From: Clostridiales bacterium
Lineage (GTDB): Bacteria > Bacillota > Clostridia > Christensenellales > Aristaeellaceae
DNA length: 48,790 bases
NCBI GenBank assembly: GCA_012517815.1
Contig: JAAYUF010000007.1
Location: 1-48,790 of the forward strand
Direction of reading: 5' to 3'
Numbering within the stretch: position 1 is the first letter of the stretch; each line of letters starts with the position of its first letter. Of this stretch, positions 41,676 to 48,790 are shown in pieces. Under the pieces are notes generated by a model. That model was given only the letters and a program-made list of their open reading frames with translations. It was not told the origin of the DNA and did not search any database. The position numbers were made by a program, and so were the translations under genes.

Positions 41676-42230
41676 ACCCCGGTATCGTTTGATACGCAAG
41701 AAGATAGTCCGTTTCCGAACTTTTGTCAGGCAAAAGGATAGCCTCCGGGGTGCGAAAGCCCCCCGTGCCCGCCTGAAGTCCCAGGCGTATCCGTAGGCAA
41801 AGCAGAGAAATGGGATCGCCCTGATCTGCCCCTCACCTGCCCCGGCGAGCCATCTGGGTTTTTTGCCCCGTCGGGGATTCAGAAGCAGGCGGATGACCGG
41901 CCTGCCGATTCTGTCCCCCACGCCGGTTCTGTCGCCCAGCCGACGCTATTCCCCAGCCGATCCCGCCGCCGCCGTTCCCGCGCGGCGCGCCGGTGCTTTC
42001 CCGCCGAGCCCGTCTACCCCCCGCAACCGAACCCGCGGGGTCGCGCCGGGTCCGTTTGGGCGGCAGCGGGGCGGCATGGAGCCGCCAAACCGAGGCGTTG
42101 AACGCGCGAGCCTTGCGCCCGGAGCGTCAAGGGTGTTTACTGTTCCTGTGGCGCGGTTACGGTCGCGCCCGGTCCGCCGGAGGCGGCCGAACTTCGCCGC
42201 GCGGCCGTAACCGGCCGCCGAAAGGAGCGC

Positions 42231-42425
42231 ATGAGCATGTGGGAAACCAACGACAACCGGTTTGAGCGCATTTACCGGCAGGGTACCCTGCGCGTGGTGG
42301 AAATCTGGGTCGACAGGATGACGGGCGTTAACTATCTGTTCCGGGTAGACGGATACGCCGGGGGCCTGACGCCCTTGCTGGATGAGAACGGCAAGCCGCT
42401 GGTATCGCCCGAGTATAAGCGCTGA
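42231..42425 (+). CDS. DUF6440 family small protein
   Basis: A 64-residue protein with the compact DUF6440 pattern: RFERIYRQGTLRVVEIWVD, then TGVNYLFRVDGYAGGLTPLL and DENGKPLVSP. The family is widespread as single small cytoplasmic proteins in Firmicutes, often several per genome; its role is unknown. GAAAGGAGCGC precedes the ATG at 42231; a second in-frame ATG lies at 42237. It stands alone after a GC-rich, featureless stretch (about 41800-42200) and before a strong hairpin. Confidence 0.9.
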   Translation: MSMWETNDNRFERIYRQGTLRVVEIWVDRMTGVNYLFRVDGYAGGLTPLLDENGKPLVSPEYKR

Positions 42426-42624
42426 GCGCCAAAGGGCGGCCCGGCGCGCACGGCACGCGCGTGCGTTTGGCGGCGTGCCACCCTGCGCGGGCGGATGCGC
42501 ACAGCCCCCCGGAACCGACCTCCGAGGGGCTGCGCGCGCTGATTCCGCTCACCGCAGGCCCGCCCGATGCAGGCCTGGCCGCGGCAGGTCCGGCCGCCGG
42601 CTTGCCGCCCGACGGTCGCGCCGG

Positions 42625-42668
42625 AACGCGGAAGGCCGCCCGGCAACCGCCGGACGGCCTTCCGCGTT
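42625..42668. terminator. bidirectional terminator between convergent genes
   Basis: AACGCGGAAGGCCG-C-CCGGC pairs with GCCGG-A-CGGCCTTCCGCGTT across a short loop, giving a stem of about 20 bp with one mismatch. It sits between the converging DUF6440 gene and the secreted-protein gene, ending 2 bases before the latter's stop codon. T runs are poor on both strands. Confidence 0.6.
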
Positions 42669-42670
42669 GG

Positions 42671-43144
42671 TTACTTGAAACCCAGCGAGGGTTTGCCCTG
42701 ATAGGGGGTAAACAGCACGTCGCCGTAGGTGACCACGATGTACTGGCCGATCTCCAAATCGAAATCGACCTCGGTGCGACTGCCTTCCGTGAAGAACTCA
42801 TAGGTCGGGCTGGTGAGGCTTTCGTACTCGTAGATGCCGTTTTCCCAGTCCATTTCGACATCCTGGCCGCTCTGCGTCAGTTTGGTGCCCCAGGATACGC
42901 TGGCGTATTGCCCGTCCGCCGCGGTGATGGTCCAGTGACCCGCCGGGATATCCTCGCCCACGCGGTATACGCCCTGCGGTACGGTCACCCGCTGCCACTC
43001 CTCGCTCTCCCACATGGCGAGGTTGATCCTGTCCTTCAGGGCGACCAGTTCCTTATACGACAGCCCGCTCAGGTCGATCTCCGCCAGCGCGAGGGCGGGG
43101 AGCAGCAACAGCAACGCCAACACCGCGGAAAGTATCCGTTTCAT
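42671..43144 (-). CDS. small secreted protein of unknown function
   Basis: A 157-residue protein with a signal peptide (MKRILSAVLALLLLLPALAL, then AE; cleavage near residue 22). A short helical motif follows, DLSGLSYKELVALKDRINLA, then WESEEWQRVTVPQGVYRVGE and DIPAGHWTITAADG, a beta-rich domain that recurs in gut Clostridia secreted or lipoprotein-like proteins. The rest is rich in aromatic and acidic residues. ATG 43144 is chosen because AAGGTGGG precedes it and the longer frame has no ribosome site. It has its own promoter. No catalytic motif is seen. Confidence 0.82.
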   Translation of the reverse strand: MKRILSAVLALLLLLPALALAEIDLSGLSYKELVALKDRINLAMWESEEWQRVTVPQGVYRVGEDIPAGHWTITAADGQYASVSWGTKLTQSGQDVEMDWENGIYEYESLTSPTYEFFTEGSRTEVDFDLEIGQYIVVTYGDVLFTPYQGKPSLGFK

Positions 43145-43272
43145 ACGGAACCCACCTTTCTGTTCAGCCGGCCGCGGCGAAATCGCGCGCGGCACGCGCG
43201 GCGTTCGGCCCGCGATCTAGGCGGTCCGGCACGGCGCGCCAAGGTATGAAGAATGGCCTCCTGGATAAGGGA

Positions 43273-43301
43273 ATACTAGCATATCCTCCCTCCAAATGCA
43301 A
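43273..43301 (-). promoter_or_regulatory. promoter of the small secreted-protein gene
   Basis: On the minus strand TTGCAT (43301-43296) and TAGTAT (43278-43273) are 17 bases apart, giving a leader of about 120 bases. The remainder of 43145-43554 holds no supported gene. Confidence 0.6.
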
Positions 43302-43467
43302 GCCCGCGCGGGAGCCGTTCCTGCGATTTCCATTCAGGCGCGCGCTCAGGCTCCCGAGCGGCTTTCTGCTGGGACGGGGGCGCAAGCGAAGGCGCAGCGG
43401 CGCACGTCGCGCTTTCATGGCGAAACCAACGGGGCAATGCGCCGTGAGCGGGAGGCGTAAACAGCTT

Positions 43468-43516
43468 GAAACCGGGCCTCCGCAGGCCGAAGATCGGCTC
43501 ACGGGGGCCCGGTTTC
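43468..43516 (-). terminator. hairpin downstream of lysA
   Basis: GAAACCGGGCC (43468-43478) pairs with GGCCCGGTTTC (43506-43516) around a long loop, 39 bases beyond the lysA stop codon. There are few T residues after it on the minus strand, so efficiency is uncertain. Confidence 0.5.
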
Positions 43517-43554
43517 GTTACCGCCTTCCGCGGGAGGCGGAGGCGCGCCGCCGG

Positions 43555-44826
43555 TCAGGGTTCCTGATCCAGGCGCAGCCACACGGGGTCCACATCCAGC
43601 GTGGCGAAGTAATCGCGGGGCGTTTCCGCGCGGCGGATCAGCGTGAAGCCGCCGCCCTCGCGCAGGAGCACTTCCTTGCAGCGCAGCTTGCCGTTGTAGT
43701 TGTAGCCCATGCTCAGGCCGTGCGCGCCCGTGTCGTGGATCACCAGTATGTCGCCGATCTCGGCGGGGGGCAGCAGGCGGTCGACGGCAAACTTGTCGTT
43801 GTTCTCGCACAGGCTGCCGGTGACGTCCACCTGCCGGTCGTGGGGCAGTTGCTCCCGGCCCACGACGGTGATGTGGTGGTACGCGCCGTACATCGCCGGG
43901 CGCATCAGGTCGCACGCGGAGGCGTCCAGCCCCAGGTAATGCTTGTGAATGTTCTTTTCGTGGGTGATGTGGGTGGTCAGCCAGCCGTGCGGGGCGGTCA
44001 TGTAACGGCCCAGCTCGGTTTTCAGCGCCACGCCGGCGATGCCCCGCGCGGTCAGCTCCTCCTCATAGGCCAGCCGCACGCCCTCGCCGATGGCCTCGAT
44101 GTTGGCCTCCGGTTCGCCCGGCCGGTACGGCACGCCGATGCCGCCGGACAGGTTCACAAACGCGAGGGTCAGCCCGGTTTCCGCCACCAGATCCCGCCCC
44201 GTCTGGAACAGAAGGCGCGCCAGCGCGGGGTAGTAGTTGGGGTCGGTGGTGTTGCTGCTGAGGAAGGCGTGCAGGCCGAACCGCCGGACGCCTTCCCGCT
44301 TGAGGGTGGCCAGCGCCTCGCTCAGCTGCGGGCGGGTCATGCCGTACTTGGCGTCGCCGGGGTCGCCCATGATGGCGTTGCCCACGCGGAAATGCCCCCC
44401 GGGGTTGAAGCGCAGGCAGATCGTTTCCGGAATGCCGCCGTTTTGGCGCAGTTCCTCGATGTGGGTGATGTCGTCCAGGTTCACGGTCGCCCCCAGCGCC
44501 CGCGCCCGCGCGAACTCCTCCGGGGGCACGTCGTTGGCGCTGAACATGATCGCGTCCCCGGAAAACCCGCACGCCTCCGCGAGGCGCAGCTCCGTATCGC
44601 TGGCGCAGTCCAGCCCGCAGCCTTCCTCACCCAGGATGCGCAGGATGGCCGGGGTGGGCAGCGCCTTTACCGCGAAATACTCGCGGAAATCCGGGTTCCA
44701 GGCGAACGCCTTGTTCAGGCGGCGGGCCGTGGCGCGGATGCCGCGCTCGTCGTAGAGGTGAAAGGGGGTCGGAAATTGCGCGCAGGCGGCTTCAAACACG
44801 GCGTCGGCAAGTGAGTAATTCGGCAT
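43555..44826 (-). CDS. lysA: diaminopimelate decarboxylase
   Basis: A 423-residue PLP enzyme making L-lysine from meso-diaminopimelate. The PLP-lysine motif YFAVKALPTPAILRILGEEG is near residue 50. HAFLSSNTTDPNYYPALARL, the glycine-rich phosphate loop VNLSGGIGVPYRPGEPEANI, and the C-terminal GSLCENNDKFAVDRLLPPAE with the subunit-crossing Cys-Glu follow, then GAHGLSMGYNYNGKLR near the end. This fits the LysA branch of ornithine/DAP decarboxylases. GAGGAGG precedes the ATG at 44826; the longer frame crosses the promoter at 44905-44933. No other lysine genes adjoin. A hairpin ACAGCC-GCGT-GGCTGT lies in the leader. Confidence 0.93.
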   Translation of the reverse strand: MPNYSLADAVFEAACAQFPTPFHLYDERGIRATARRLNKAFAWNPDFREYFAVKALPTPAILRILGEEGCGLDCASDTELRLAEACGFSGDAIMFSANDVPPEEFARARALGATVNLDDITHIEELRQNGGIPETICLRFNPGGHFRVGNAIMGDPGDAKYGMTRPQLSEALATLKREGVRRFGLHAFLSSNTTDPNYYPALARLLFQTGRDLVAETGLTLAFVNLSGGIGVPYRPGEPEANIEAIGEGVRLAYEEELTARGIAGVALKTELGRYMTAPHGWLTTHITHEKNIHKHYLGLDASACDLMRPAMYGAYHHITVVGREQLPHDRQVDVTGSLCENNDKFAVDRLLPPAEIGDILVIHDTGAHGLSMGYNYNGKLRCKEVLLREGGGFTLIRRAETPRDYFATLDVDPVWLRLDQEP

Positions 44827-44904
44827 GGAGCCATTCCTCCTCATTGATACGGCAAAAGGCTGATCCCCGGACAGCCACGCGGCTGTGGAAACGTCTCGCA
44901 GGTA

Positions 44905-44933
44905 AAAGTAACATAGAACGGCTGACTGTGCAA
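44905..44933 (-). promoter_or_regulatory. lysA promoter
   Basis: On the minus strand TTGCAC (44933-44928) and TACTTT (44910-44905) are separated by 17 bases, about 80 bases before the lysA start codon. Confidence 0.6.
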
Positions 44934-44977
44934 GAGAAAACCGGAACGATTGCGCCAGGCTTTGCATTTAGATTGTT

Positions 44978-45736
44978 TTAAATGATCCGTGATACGATCA
45001 TGGCGGCAAGCGTGCTCAGCAAGGTGCCCAGCAGGTAGTACTCCGAAAAAGCCGGCTCCTTTGTGATCTTGTCATACCGCGCAATGGACTTGGCGGTCAG
45101 TACCAGGCCGATCGCGGCGTATTGCTCCAGCGCGATGAGGATCAGGATGATCAGCCGCTCCAGTGTGCCGATCATTCTCCCCGCGTTGCGATCCTTCGCT
45201 TTGGCGGCCGTGTCTTCCTCCTCCTGCCGATAGGGAAGGAGCAGTTGCGCGATCGCCAGGTTAACCGGCCTGTGAACCAGCAGGAGCGCCGTGCCCCACC
45301 TGAACGCGGCAACGCGGTCTATCCCCATGCGCTGCCACAGGTTATCCCAGCCCGGGTTGATGGCGGGGGCGATGTTGAGCAGCAGATACATGTGCCCCAG
45401 GAGGATCAGCGCGATGATCCACAACAGGTTCGTCATCAAGAACAGTTTGCGTTGCAGGGAAGGGGTCAGCCGATGCCGCCTGTCCGCCATCCATGCCACG
45501 CCGATATGCAAAAGATCCACGACGATAAACGCCCCTGCCCCGGCGACGGACAGCCAGACGGCGGAGAATGATGAAGTCAGCATCGGCGCCAAAATCAGCG
45601 CCGACAGGCAAACAAGGTACGATACAAGATGTCGCGGGGTGAGCGCAGGGCGGTCTATCAGCGACGGAGCGGGCAAAACATAGTACGCCGCCAGGGTATA
45701 GGCAAAAAGCAAGGCGAGGGCGTATGGGTTACCCAT
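44978..45736 (-). CDS. DUF3307-family membrane protein
   Basis: A 252-residue polytopic membrane protein with about seven hydrophobic segments. The N-terminus ALALLFAYTLAAYYVLPAPS and LTPRHLVSYLVCLSALILAP are followed by VVDLLHIGVAWMADRRHRLT, placing the conserved His-Asp region of DUF3307 in a membrane helix. It ends with ARYDKITKEPAFSEYYLLGT, a motif shared by members next to SatD genes. The ATG at 45736 overlaps the SatD stop by 8 bases, so both proteins come from one transcript and probably act together. The family's molecular role is not known. Confidence 0.88.
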   Translation of the reverse strand: MGNPYALALLFAYTLAAYYVLPAPSLIDRPALTPRHLVSYLVCLSALILAPMLTSSFSAVWLSVAGAGAFIVVDLLHIGVAWMADRRHRLTPSLQRKLFLMTNLLWIIALILLGHMYLLLNIAPAINPGWDNLWQRMGIDRVAAFRWGTALLLVHRPVNLAIAQLLLPYRQEEEDTAAKAKDRNAGRMIGTLERLIILILIALEQYAAIGLVLTAKSIARYDKITKEPAFSEYYLLGTLLSTLAAMIVSRII

Positions 45737-46412
45737 TGCTGTTTTTCACCTCCGCCATGATCCGGTTGATGGTGCTCAGCGCCTCCAGATAGGAATAATA
45801 GTGCCCGTTGATCAGGTGTTTATGAATCGTAGGCTGCTTGACGCCCAGCCTGCCCGCCATTTTAACCTGACTGTCACGGTGTTTGAGGGCGTCCTGAATG
45901 ACGAGCCTTTGCTGTTTGCTCCAGCTCTGCTTGATGGCGGTCAGCAATTTGAATGTGACGTTGAGCAGATCGGCGATCTCCTGAGGCGCATCCTCAAAGG
46001 CAATGCGGGTATCGGCCGGGCCGTTCTCCTTTTTGTTTTCGGCGGCTTTCAAATGCGCGACGGCCTCCCTTGCCTTGTGGTAGCCCGGCCCGTCGGCGCC
46101 GATGGCCCAGTCGCGCTGAATTTGGGTCGTGATCGAACCGACCCCGATGCCAAAGCGGAATCGGACAGGGGACATCTCCTGCTCAATTCTCGTCAGCACA
46201 TCCATCAGATGCTTCCCCGTGGAAAGCAGCCCCTGAAACTCGTCGCCCAGCGTAATCATGAAGTTGGAAGCAATCTCCGCTTTGTAGTCTTCATTGACCG
46301 CGGACAGGGCCGCCTTCAGCTTTTGCTGAACGGCATCCCTGTCCTGTATTTTTTTGGAGTTCACAATGTCGCCGATGATCGCCACATAAGGGTCAAAGCA
46401 AAAGCAAAGCAT
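45729..46412 (-). CDS. satD: SatD-family protein
   Basis: A 227-residue protein of the SatD family, named from the Streptococcus mutans secretion and acid tolerance operon. The N-terminal CFDPYVAIIGDIVNSKKIQD and MITLGDEFQGLLSTGKHLMD resemble a nucleotide-cyclase-like fold with GDEFQ. RFRFGIGVGSITTQIQRDWA and IGADGPGYHKAREAV follow. The C-terminal 60 residues form a helix-turn-helix (KMAGRLGVKQPTIHKHLING), so it may bind DNA. ATG 46412 is preferred because GGAAGGGG precedes it. It overlaps its membrane partner by 8 bases. A family-wide role in stress or membrane signalling is plausible but unproven. Confidence 0.88.
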   Translation of the reverse strand: MLCFCFDPYVAIIGDIVNSKKIQDRDAVQQKLKAALSAVNEDYKAEIASNFMITLGDEFQGLLSTGKHLMDVLTRIEQEMSPVRFRFGIGVGSITTQIQRDWAIGADGPGYHKAREAVAHLKAAENKKENGPADTRIAFEDAPQEIADLLNVTFKLLTAIKQSWSKQQRLVIQDALKHRDSQVKMAGRLGVKQPTIHKHLINGHYYSYLEALSTINRIMAEVKNSNG

Positions 46413-46437
46413 GGCTGCATCCCCTTCCTGGACCTTC

Positions 46438-46466
46438 AGTATAAAGCAAAACGAACGAATCAGCAA
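46438..46466 (-). promoter_or_regulatory. satD promoter
   Basis: On the minus strand TTGCTG (46466-46461) and TATACT (46443-46438) are 17 bases apart, 25 bases ahead of the satD start codon. A palindrome ATAAT-N5-ATTAT lies just upstream (about 46490-46504). Confidence 0.7.
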
Positions 46467-46685
46467 CGTTTATTCACATTACAAGCGATAATTGCCGATT
46501 ATTCATTTCATCGGCTATTTTCCGGCCGCAAACCGGGGTCCGGCCGATCGCCGCAGAAGGGTTGAAAACAGAGACCGCATGAGGACGGCCCCTTCCGAAA
46601 ATGTCCGGAGAAAACAACAGAACGAATCGTCAACGTTTATTCTCACCATGAGCAATAATCGTCTGTGATTCGTTCCATTGGCGAT
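46450..46685. repeat. imperfect duplication of the satD upstream region
   Basis: About 70 bases around GAACGAATC(A/G)(G/T)CAACG and TTTATTC recur with an offset of 167 bases (46450-46520 and 46617-46687). The distal copy keeps a better -35 (TTGACG) but has lost the -10 hexamer. The gap up to guaA (46413-46736) has no gene. Confidence 0.65.
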
Positions 46686-46736
46686 ATTTCTTCGCACGCC
46701 CCGGCCCGGTTCTGGGTCGAAGCCGTGCTCAGCGGC

Positions 46737-48281
46737 TTATTCCCACTCGATGCTGGCCGGCGGCTTGGTGGTGATGTCGTACAGCACGCGGTTGACGCCC
46801 TTGACCTCGCCCACGATGCGGGTGGAGATGCGCCCCAGCAGCTCGTAGGGGATCTGGGCGACGTCCGCGGTCATGAAATCGTCGGTGGTCACCGCGCGGA
46901 TGGCCACGGCATAGGCATAGGTGCGCTCGTCGCCCATCACGCCCACGCTGCGCGCGCCGGTGAGCACCGTAAAATACTGCGAAACGGAGCGGTCCAGCCC
47001 CGCGCGGGCGATCTCCTCGCGCAGGATCAGGTCGCTTTCCCGAACGATGCGCACCTTATCGGGCGTCAATTCGCCGATCACGCGGATGGCGAGCCCCGGG
47101 CCGGGGAACGGCTGGCGGTATACCAGGCTTTCCGGCAGGCCCAGGGTGAGGCCGAGCTTGCGCACTTCGTCCTTAAACAGCATGCGCAGCGGTTCCACCA
47201 GGCTGTCAAAGCCCAGCTCCGCGGGCAGGCCGCCCACGTTGTGGTGGCTCTTGATCACCGCGCTGCCCTTAACGTCGCCGGACTCGATCACATCCGGGTA
47301 GATGGTGCCCTGCGCGAAATGATCGCGCTTGCCCAGCTTGCGGGCCTCGCGCTTGAACACCTCCACAAAATCCCGGCCGATGATCTTGCGCTTTTTTTCC
47401 GGATCGGTTACGCCGGCCAGATCGGCGAAAAACGTCTCGGCGGCGTCCGCGTGCACCAGTTCCACCGGGAAGGTTCTGGTAAAGATGTCCACCACCTGAT
47501 CGCTCTCGCCGGCGCGCATGAAGCCGTGATCCACGTACACGCAGGTGAGCCGGTGGCCGATGGCCCGGTACAGAAGCGCCGCGGCCACGGCGCTGTCCAC
47601 GCCGCCGCTCAGGCCCAGCAGCACGGTGCCGTCCTTCACCTGCTCGCGGATGCGCTGCACGGCCAGTTCCGCGTAAGCTTCCATGTTCCAGTCCCCGGCC
47701 AGCCCGCAGATCTTTTTCAGGAAATTTTCCAGCACCCTGCGGCCTTCCTCGGTGTGGGTGACCTCGGGGTGGAACTGCACGCCGTAGATGCGGCGCTGCT
47801 CGTCCGCCATGGCGGCGACGGGGCAGTTATCCGTATGCGCGATGACGGTAAAGCCCTCCGGCATGGCCGATACCTGATACGTGTGGCTCATCCAGCAGAA
47901 GCTCTGCGGGCTGAGCCCTTCCAGAAGCCCGCCGTCCCGCCGGTCCATCATCACAAGCGAGCGCCCGTACTCCCGCAGGTTGCACGCCGCCACCGCGCCG
48001 CCCAGCATCACGGAGGTCAGCTGCATTCCGTAGCAGATGCCCAGCACCGGCACGCCCAGCGTATACACCGCCGGGTCGCACAGCGGCGCGCCCTCGTCCA
48101 GCACGCAGGAAGGCCCGCCGGAGAGGATTACGCCCTTGGGGTCCAGCTTTTGAATGGCTTCCGCCGTAGCGGTATAGGGCAGCACTTCCGAGAAAACGCC
48201 GCACTCGCGCACACGGCGGGCGATCAGCTGGGTATACTGGCCGCCGAAATCCAGAATCACGACGCGCTGAGGGTTGTGCAT
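46737..48281 (-). CDS. guaA: GMP synthase (glutamine-hydrolysing)
   Basis: A 514-residue full-length GuaA that converts XMP, ATP and glutamine to GMP. The N-terminal class I amidotransferase has the triad Cys83 (GICYGMQLTS), His171 and Glu173 (VQFHPEVTHT). The ATP-pyrophosphatase domain has the P-loop LSGGVDS (224-230), then YVDHGFMRAGE. The dimerisation domain has IKSHHNVGGLPAELGF, RQPFPGPGLAIRVIGE and the terminal TTKPPASIEWE. AAAGGAGG precedes the ATG. No purine-riboswitch core is visible in the 100-base leader. It is monocistronic, with its own promoter at 48387-48415. Confidence 0.97.
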   Translation of the reverse strand: MHNPQRVVILDFGGQYTQLIARRVRECGVFSEVLPYTATAEAIQKLDPKGVILSGGPSCVLDEGAPLCDPAVYTLGVPVLGICYGMQLTSVMLGGAVAACNLREYGRSLVMMDRRDGGLLEGLSPQSFCWMSHTYQVSAMPEGFTVIAHTDNCPVAAMADEQRRIYGVQFHPEVTHTEEGRRVLENFLKKICGLAGDWNMEAYAELAVQRIREQVKDGTVLLGLSGGVDSAVAAALLYRAIGHRLTCVYVDHGFMRAGESDQVVDIFTRTFPVELVHADAAETFFADLAGVTDPEKKRKIIGRDFVEVFKREARKLGKRDHFAQGTIYPDVIESGDVKGSAVIKSHHNVGGLPAELGFDSLVEPLRMLFKDEVRKLGLTLGLPESLVYRQPFPGPGLAIRVIGELTPDKVRIVRESDLILREEIARAGLDRSVSQYFTVLTGARSVGVMGDERTYAYAVAIRAVTTDDFMTADVAQIPYELLGRISTRIVGEVKGVNRVLYDITTKPPASIEWE

Positions 48282-48386
48282 GGGGAGCCTCCTTTAATAC
48301 TGCATCCGGACACGCCGTCCGGGAGAACACGTCCGACGGGGTTTTCCGAACAAAAACCGGACAGCGGCGAAAAATGCCCGTCCTGT

Positions 48387-48415
48387 ATTGTGCCATAAAC
48401 CGTGCAATCCCGCAA
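48387..48415 (-). promoter_or_regulatory. guaA promoter beside a G9 tract
   Basis: On the minus strand TTGCGG (48415-48410) and CACAAT (48392-48387) are 17 bases apart. A run of nine G on the plus strand (48416-48424) abuts the -35 element. Confidence 0.5.
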
Positions 48416-48435
48416 GGGGGGGGAAGAAAAGGGCT

Positions 48436-48790
48436 TTTCGGTCGCCCTTTTCATTGCTTCGATTGCCGTTGCGGGGTGGTTTGCATTTTTGTTGCGCCTT
48501 GGCGGCGCTGGCGGGGGATGCGCCTGCGGGCGCACCAAAGGGCTTTCCGCTCGCCCTTTGGGAACCTTCGGACGCCTTGCAGGCTGGCTTTCTGATTGTT
48601 GCGCCTTGGCGGCGCTGGCTGGAGGGGATGCGCCTGCGGGCGCACCAAAGGGCTTTCCGCTCGCCCTTTGGAAACCTTCGGGGGCCTTGCAGGCTGGCTT
48701 TCTGATTCTTGCGCCTTGGCGGCGCTGGCGGGAGGGGATGCGCCTGCGGGCGCACCAAAGGGCTTTCCGCTCGCCCTTTGGAAACCTTCG
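48436..48790. repeat. tandem hairpin repeat, 107-110 bp period, running off the window
   Basis: Units beginning GCGCCTTGGCGGCGCTGG start at 48494, 48601 and 48711, and a diverged partial unit lies before them (about 48436-48493). Each contains CCAAAGGGC-N9-GCCCTTTGG and GCGCC-TGC-GGGCGC palindromes, then CTTGCAGGCTGGCTTTCTGA. The array continues past 48790. Frames through it are repetitive and have no ribosome site. Confidence 0.85.

Larger units (their letters stand above)
41371..41777. repeat. 207-bp tandem duplication of the marR 5' end and promoter
   Basis: Sequence from GCCTCCGCGACCGG at 41371 recurs from 41578, with a constant offset of about 207 bases. It covers the first 30 or so marR codons, the ribosome site, the operator and promoter, and a following segment ending GGATAGCCTCCGGGGTGCG. 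The copies stay very similar but the distal one has small deletions. Confidence 0.85.

Noticed and set aside
46665..48398. 577-codon open frame on the plus strand
   Set aside because: It lies antisense to guaA, whose protein has every catalytic motif. The plus-strand translation is His/Arg/Ala-rich with no family resemblance or ribosome site.
48282..48400. Purine riboswitch ahead of guaA
   Set aside because: The conserved loop and junction bases of the purine aptamer are not present in the leader.
48436..48790. CRISPR array
   Set aside because: Units of 107-110 bp are continuous without unique spacers and there are no cas genes.

Overview
The window looks like a chromosomal segment of a high-GC Gram-positive anaerobe of the Clostridia, possibly Christensenellales or a relative; this placement is inferred from gene content and style, not from a marker phylogeny. 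Supporting points are strong AGGAGG ribosome sites, a capsule regulatory module split into separate Wzz-like, BY-kinase and PHP-phosphatase proteins, a SatD-DUF3307 pair, a DUF6440 protein and short secreted proteins with Gram-positive signal peptides. No rRNA genes, CRISPR arrays, intact transposases or prophage modules are visible.

Layout. 1-2.1 kb: a truncated AraC-type regulator and galM on the minus strand. 2.5-4.4 kb: a lipase-3-type hydrolase. 4.7-8.0 kb: a compositionally distinct, lower-GC stretch carrying one large YfhO-family membrane protein and ending against a tRNA-Thr/tRNA-Pro pair. 8.5-12.6 kb: a MATE exporter coupled to a HAD phosphatase and a YfbR-type nucleotidase, then a frameshifted acetyltransferase and two small proteins. 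12.9-13.7 kb: a 135-bp tandem repeat followed by an orphan promoter-terminator pair that may bound a noncoding RNA.

14.0-36.8 kb is one long, co-directional exopolysaccharide locus with a consensus promoter at 14034. It starts with an LCP-type attachment enzyme, two tandem secreted paralogues of unknown function, and the chain-length/tyrosine-kinase/phosphatase control module. Then come UDP-glucose dehydrogenase, four GT4 glycosyltransferases, a radical SAM/SPASM protein, a hexapeptide acyltransferase, a TupA-like ATP-grasp protein, a Wzy-type polymerase, a pyruvyl transferase, a secreted LVIVD beta-propeller, a Wzx flippase and a large helix-turn-helix protein of unknown class. The predicted product is an anionic, uronate-containing, pyruvylated and acylated polymer made by the Wzx/Wzy route. 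No initiating phosphoglycosyl transferase is in the window.

37.2-40.1 kb: a NitT/TauT-type ABC importer. 40.6-41.5 kb: a marR-PPOX flavoprotein operon on the minus strand whose promoter and 5' end are tandemly duplicated upstream. 42.2-43.2 kb: a DUF6440 protein and a small secreted protein. 43.5-48.3 kb, minus strand: lysA, the satD/DUF3307 operon and guaA.

The intergenic DNA is unusually rich in repeats: two copies of a ~172-bp element with inverted termini and copy-specific flanking direct repeats (MITE-like), three blocks of 105-135-bp hairpin-bearing tandem repeats, and duplicated promoter regions upstream of marR and satD.
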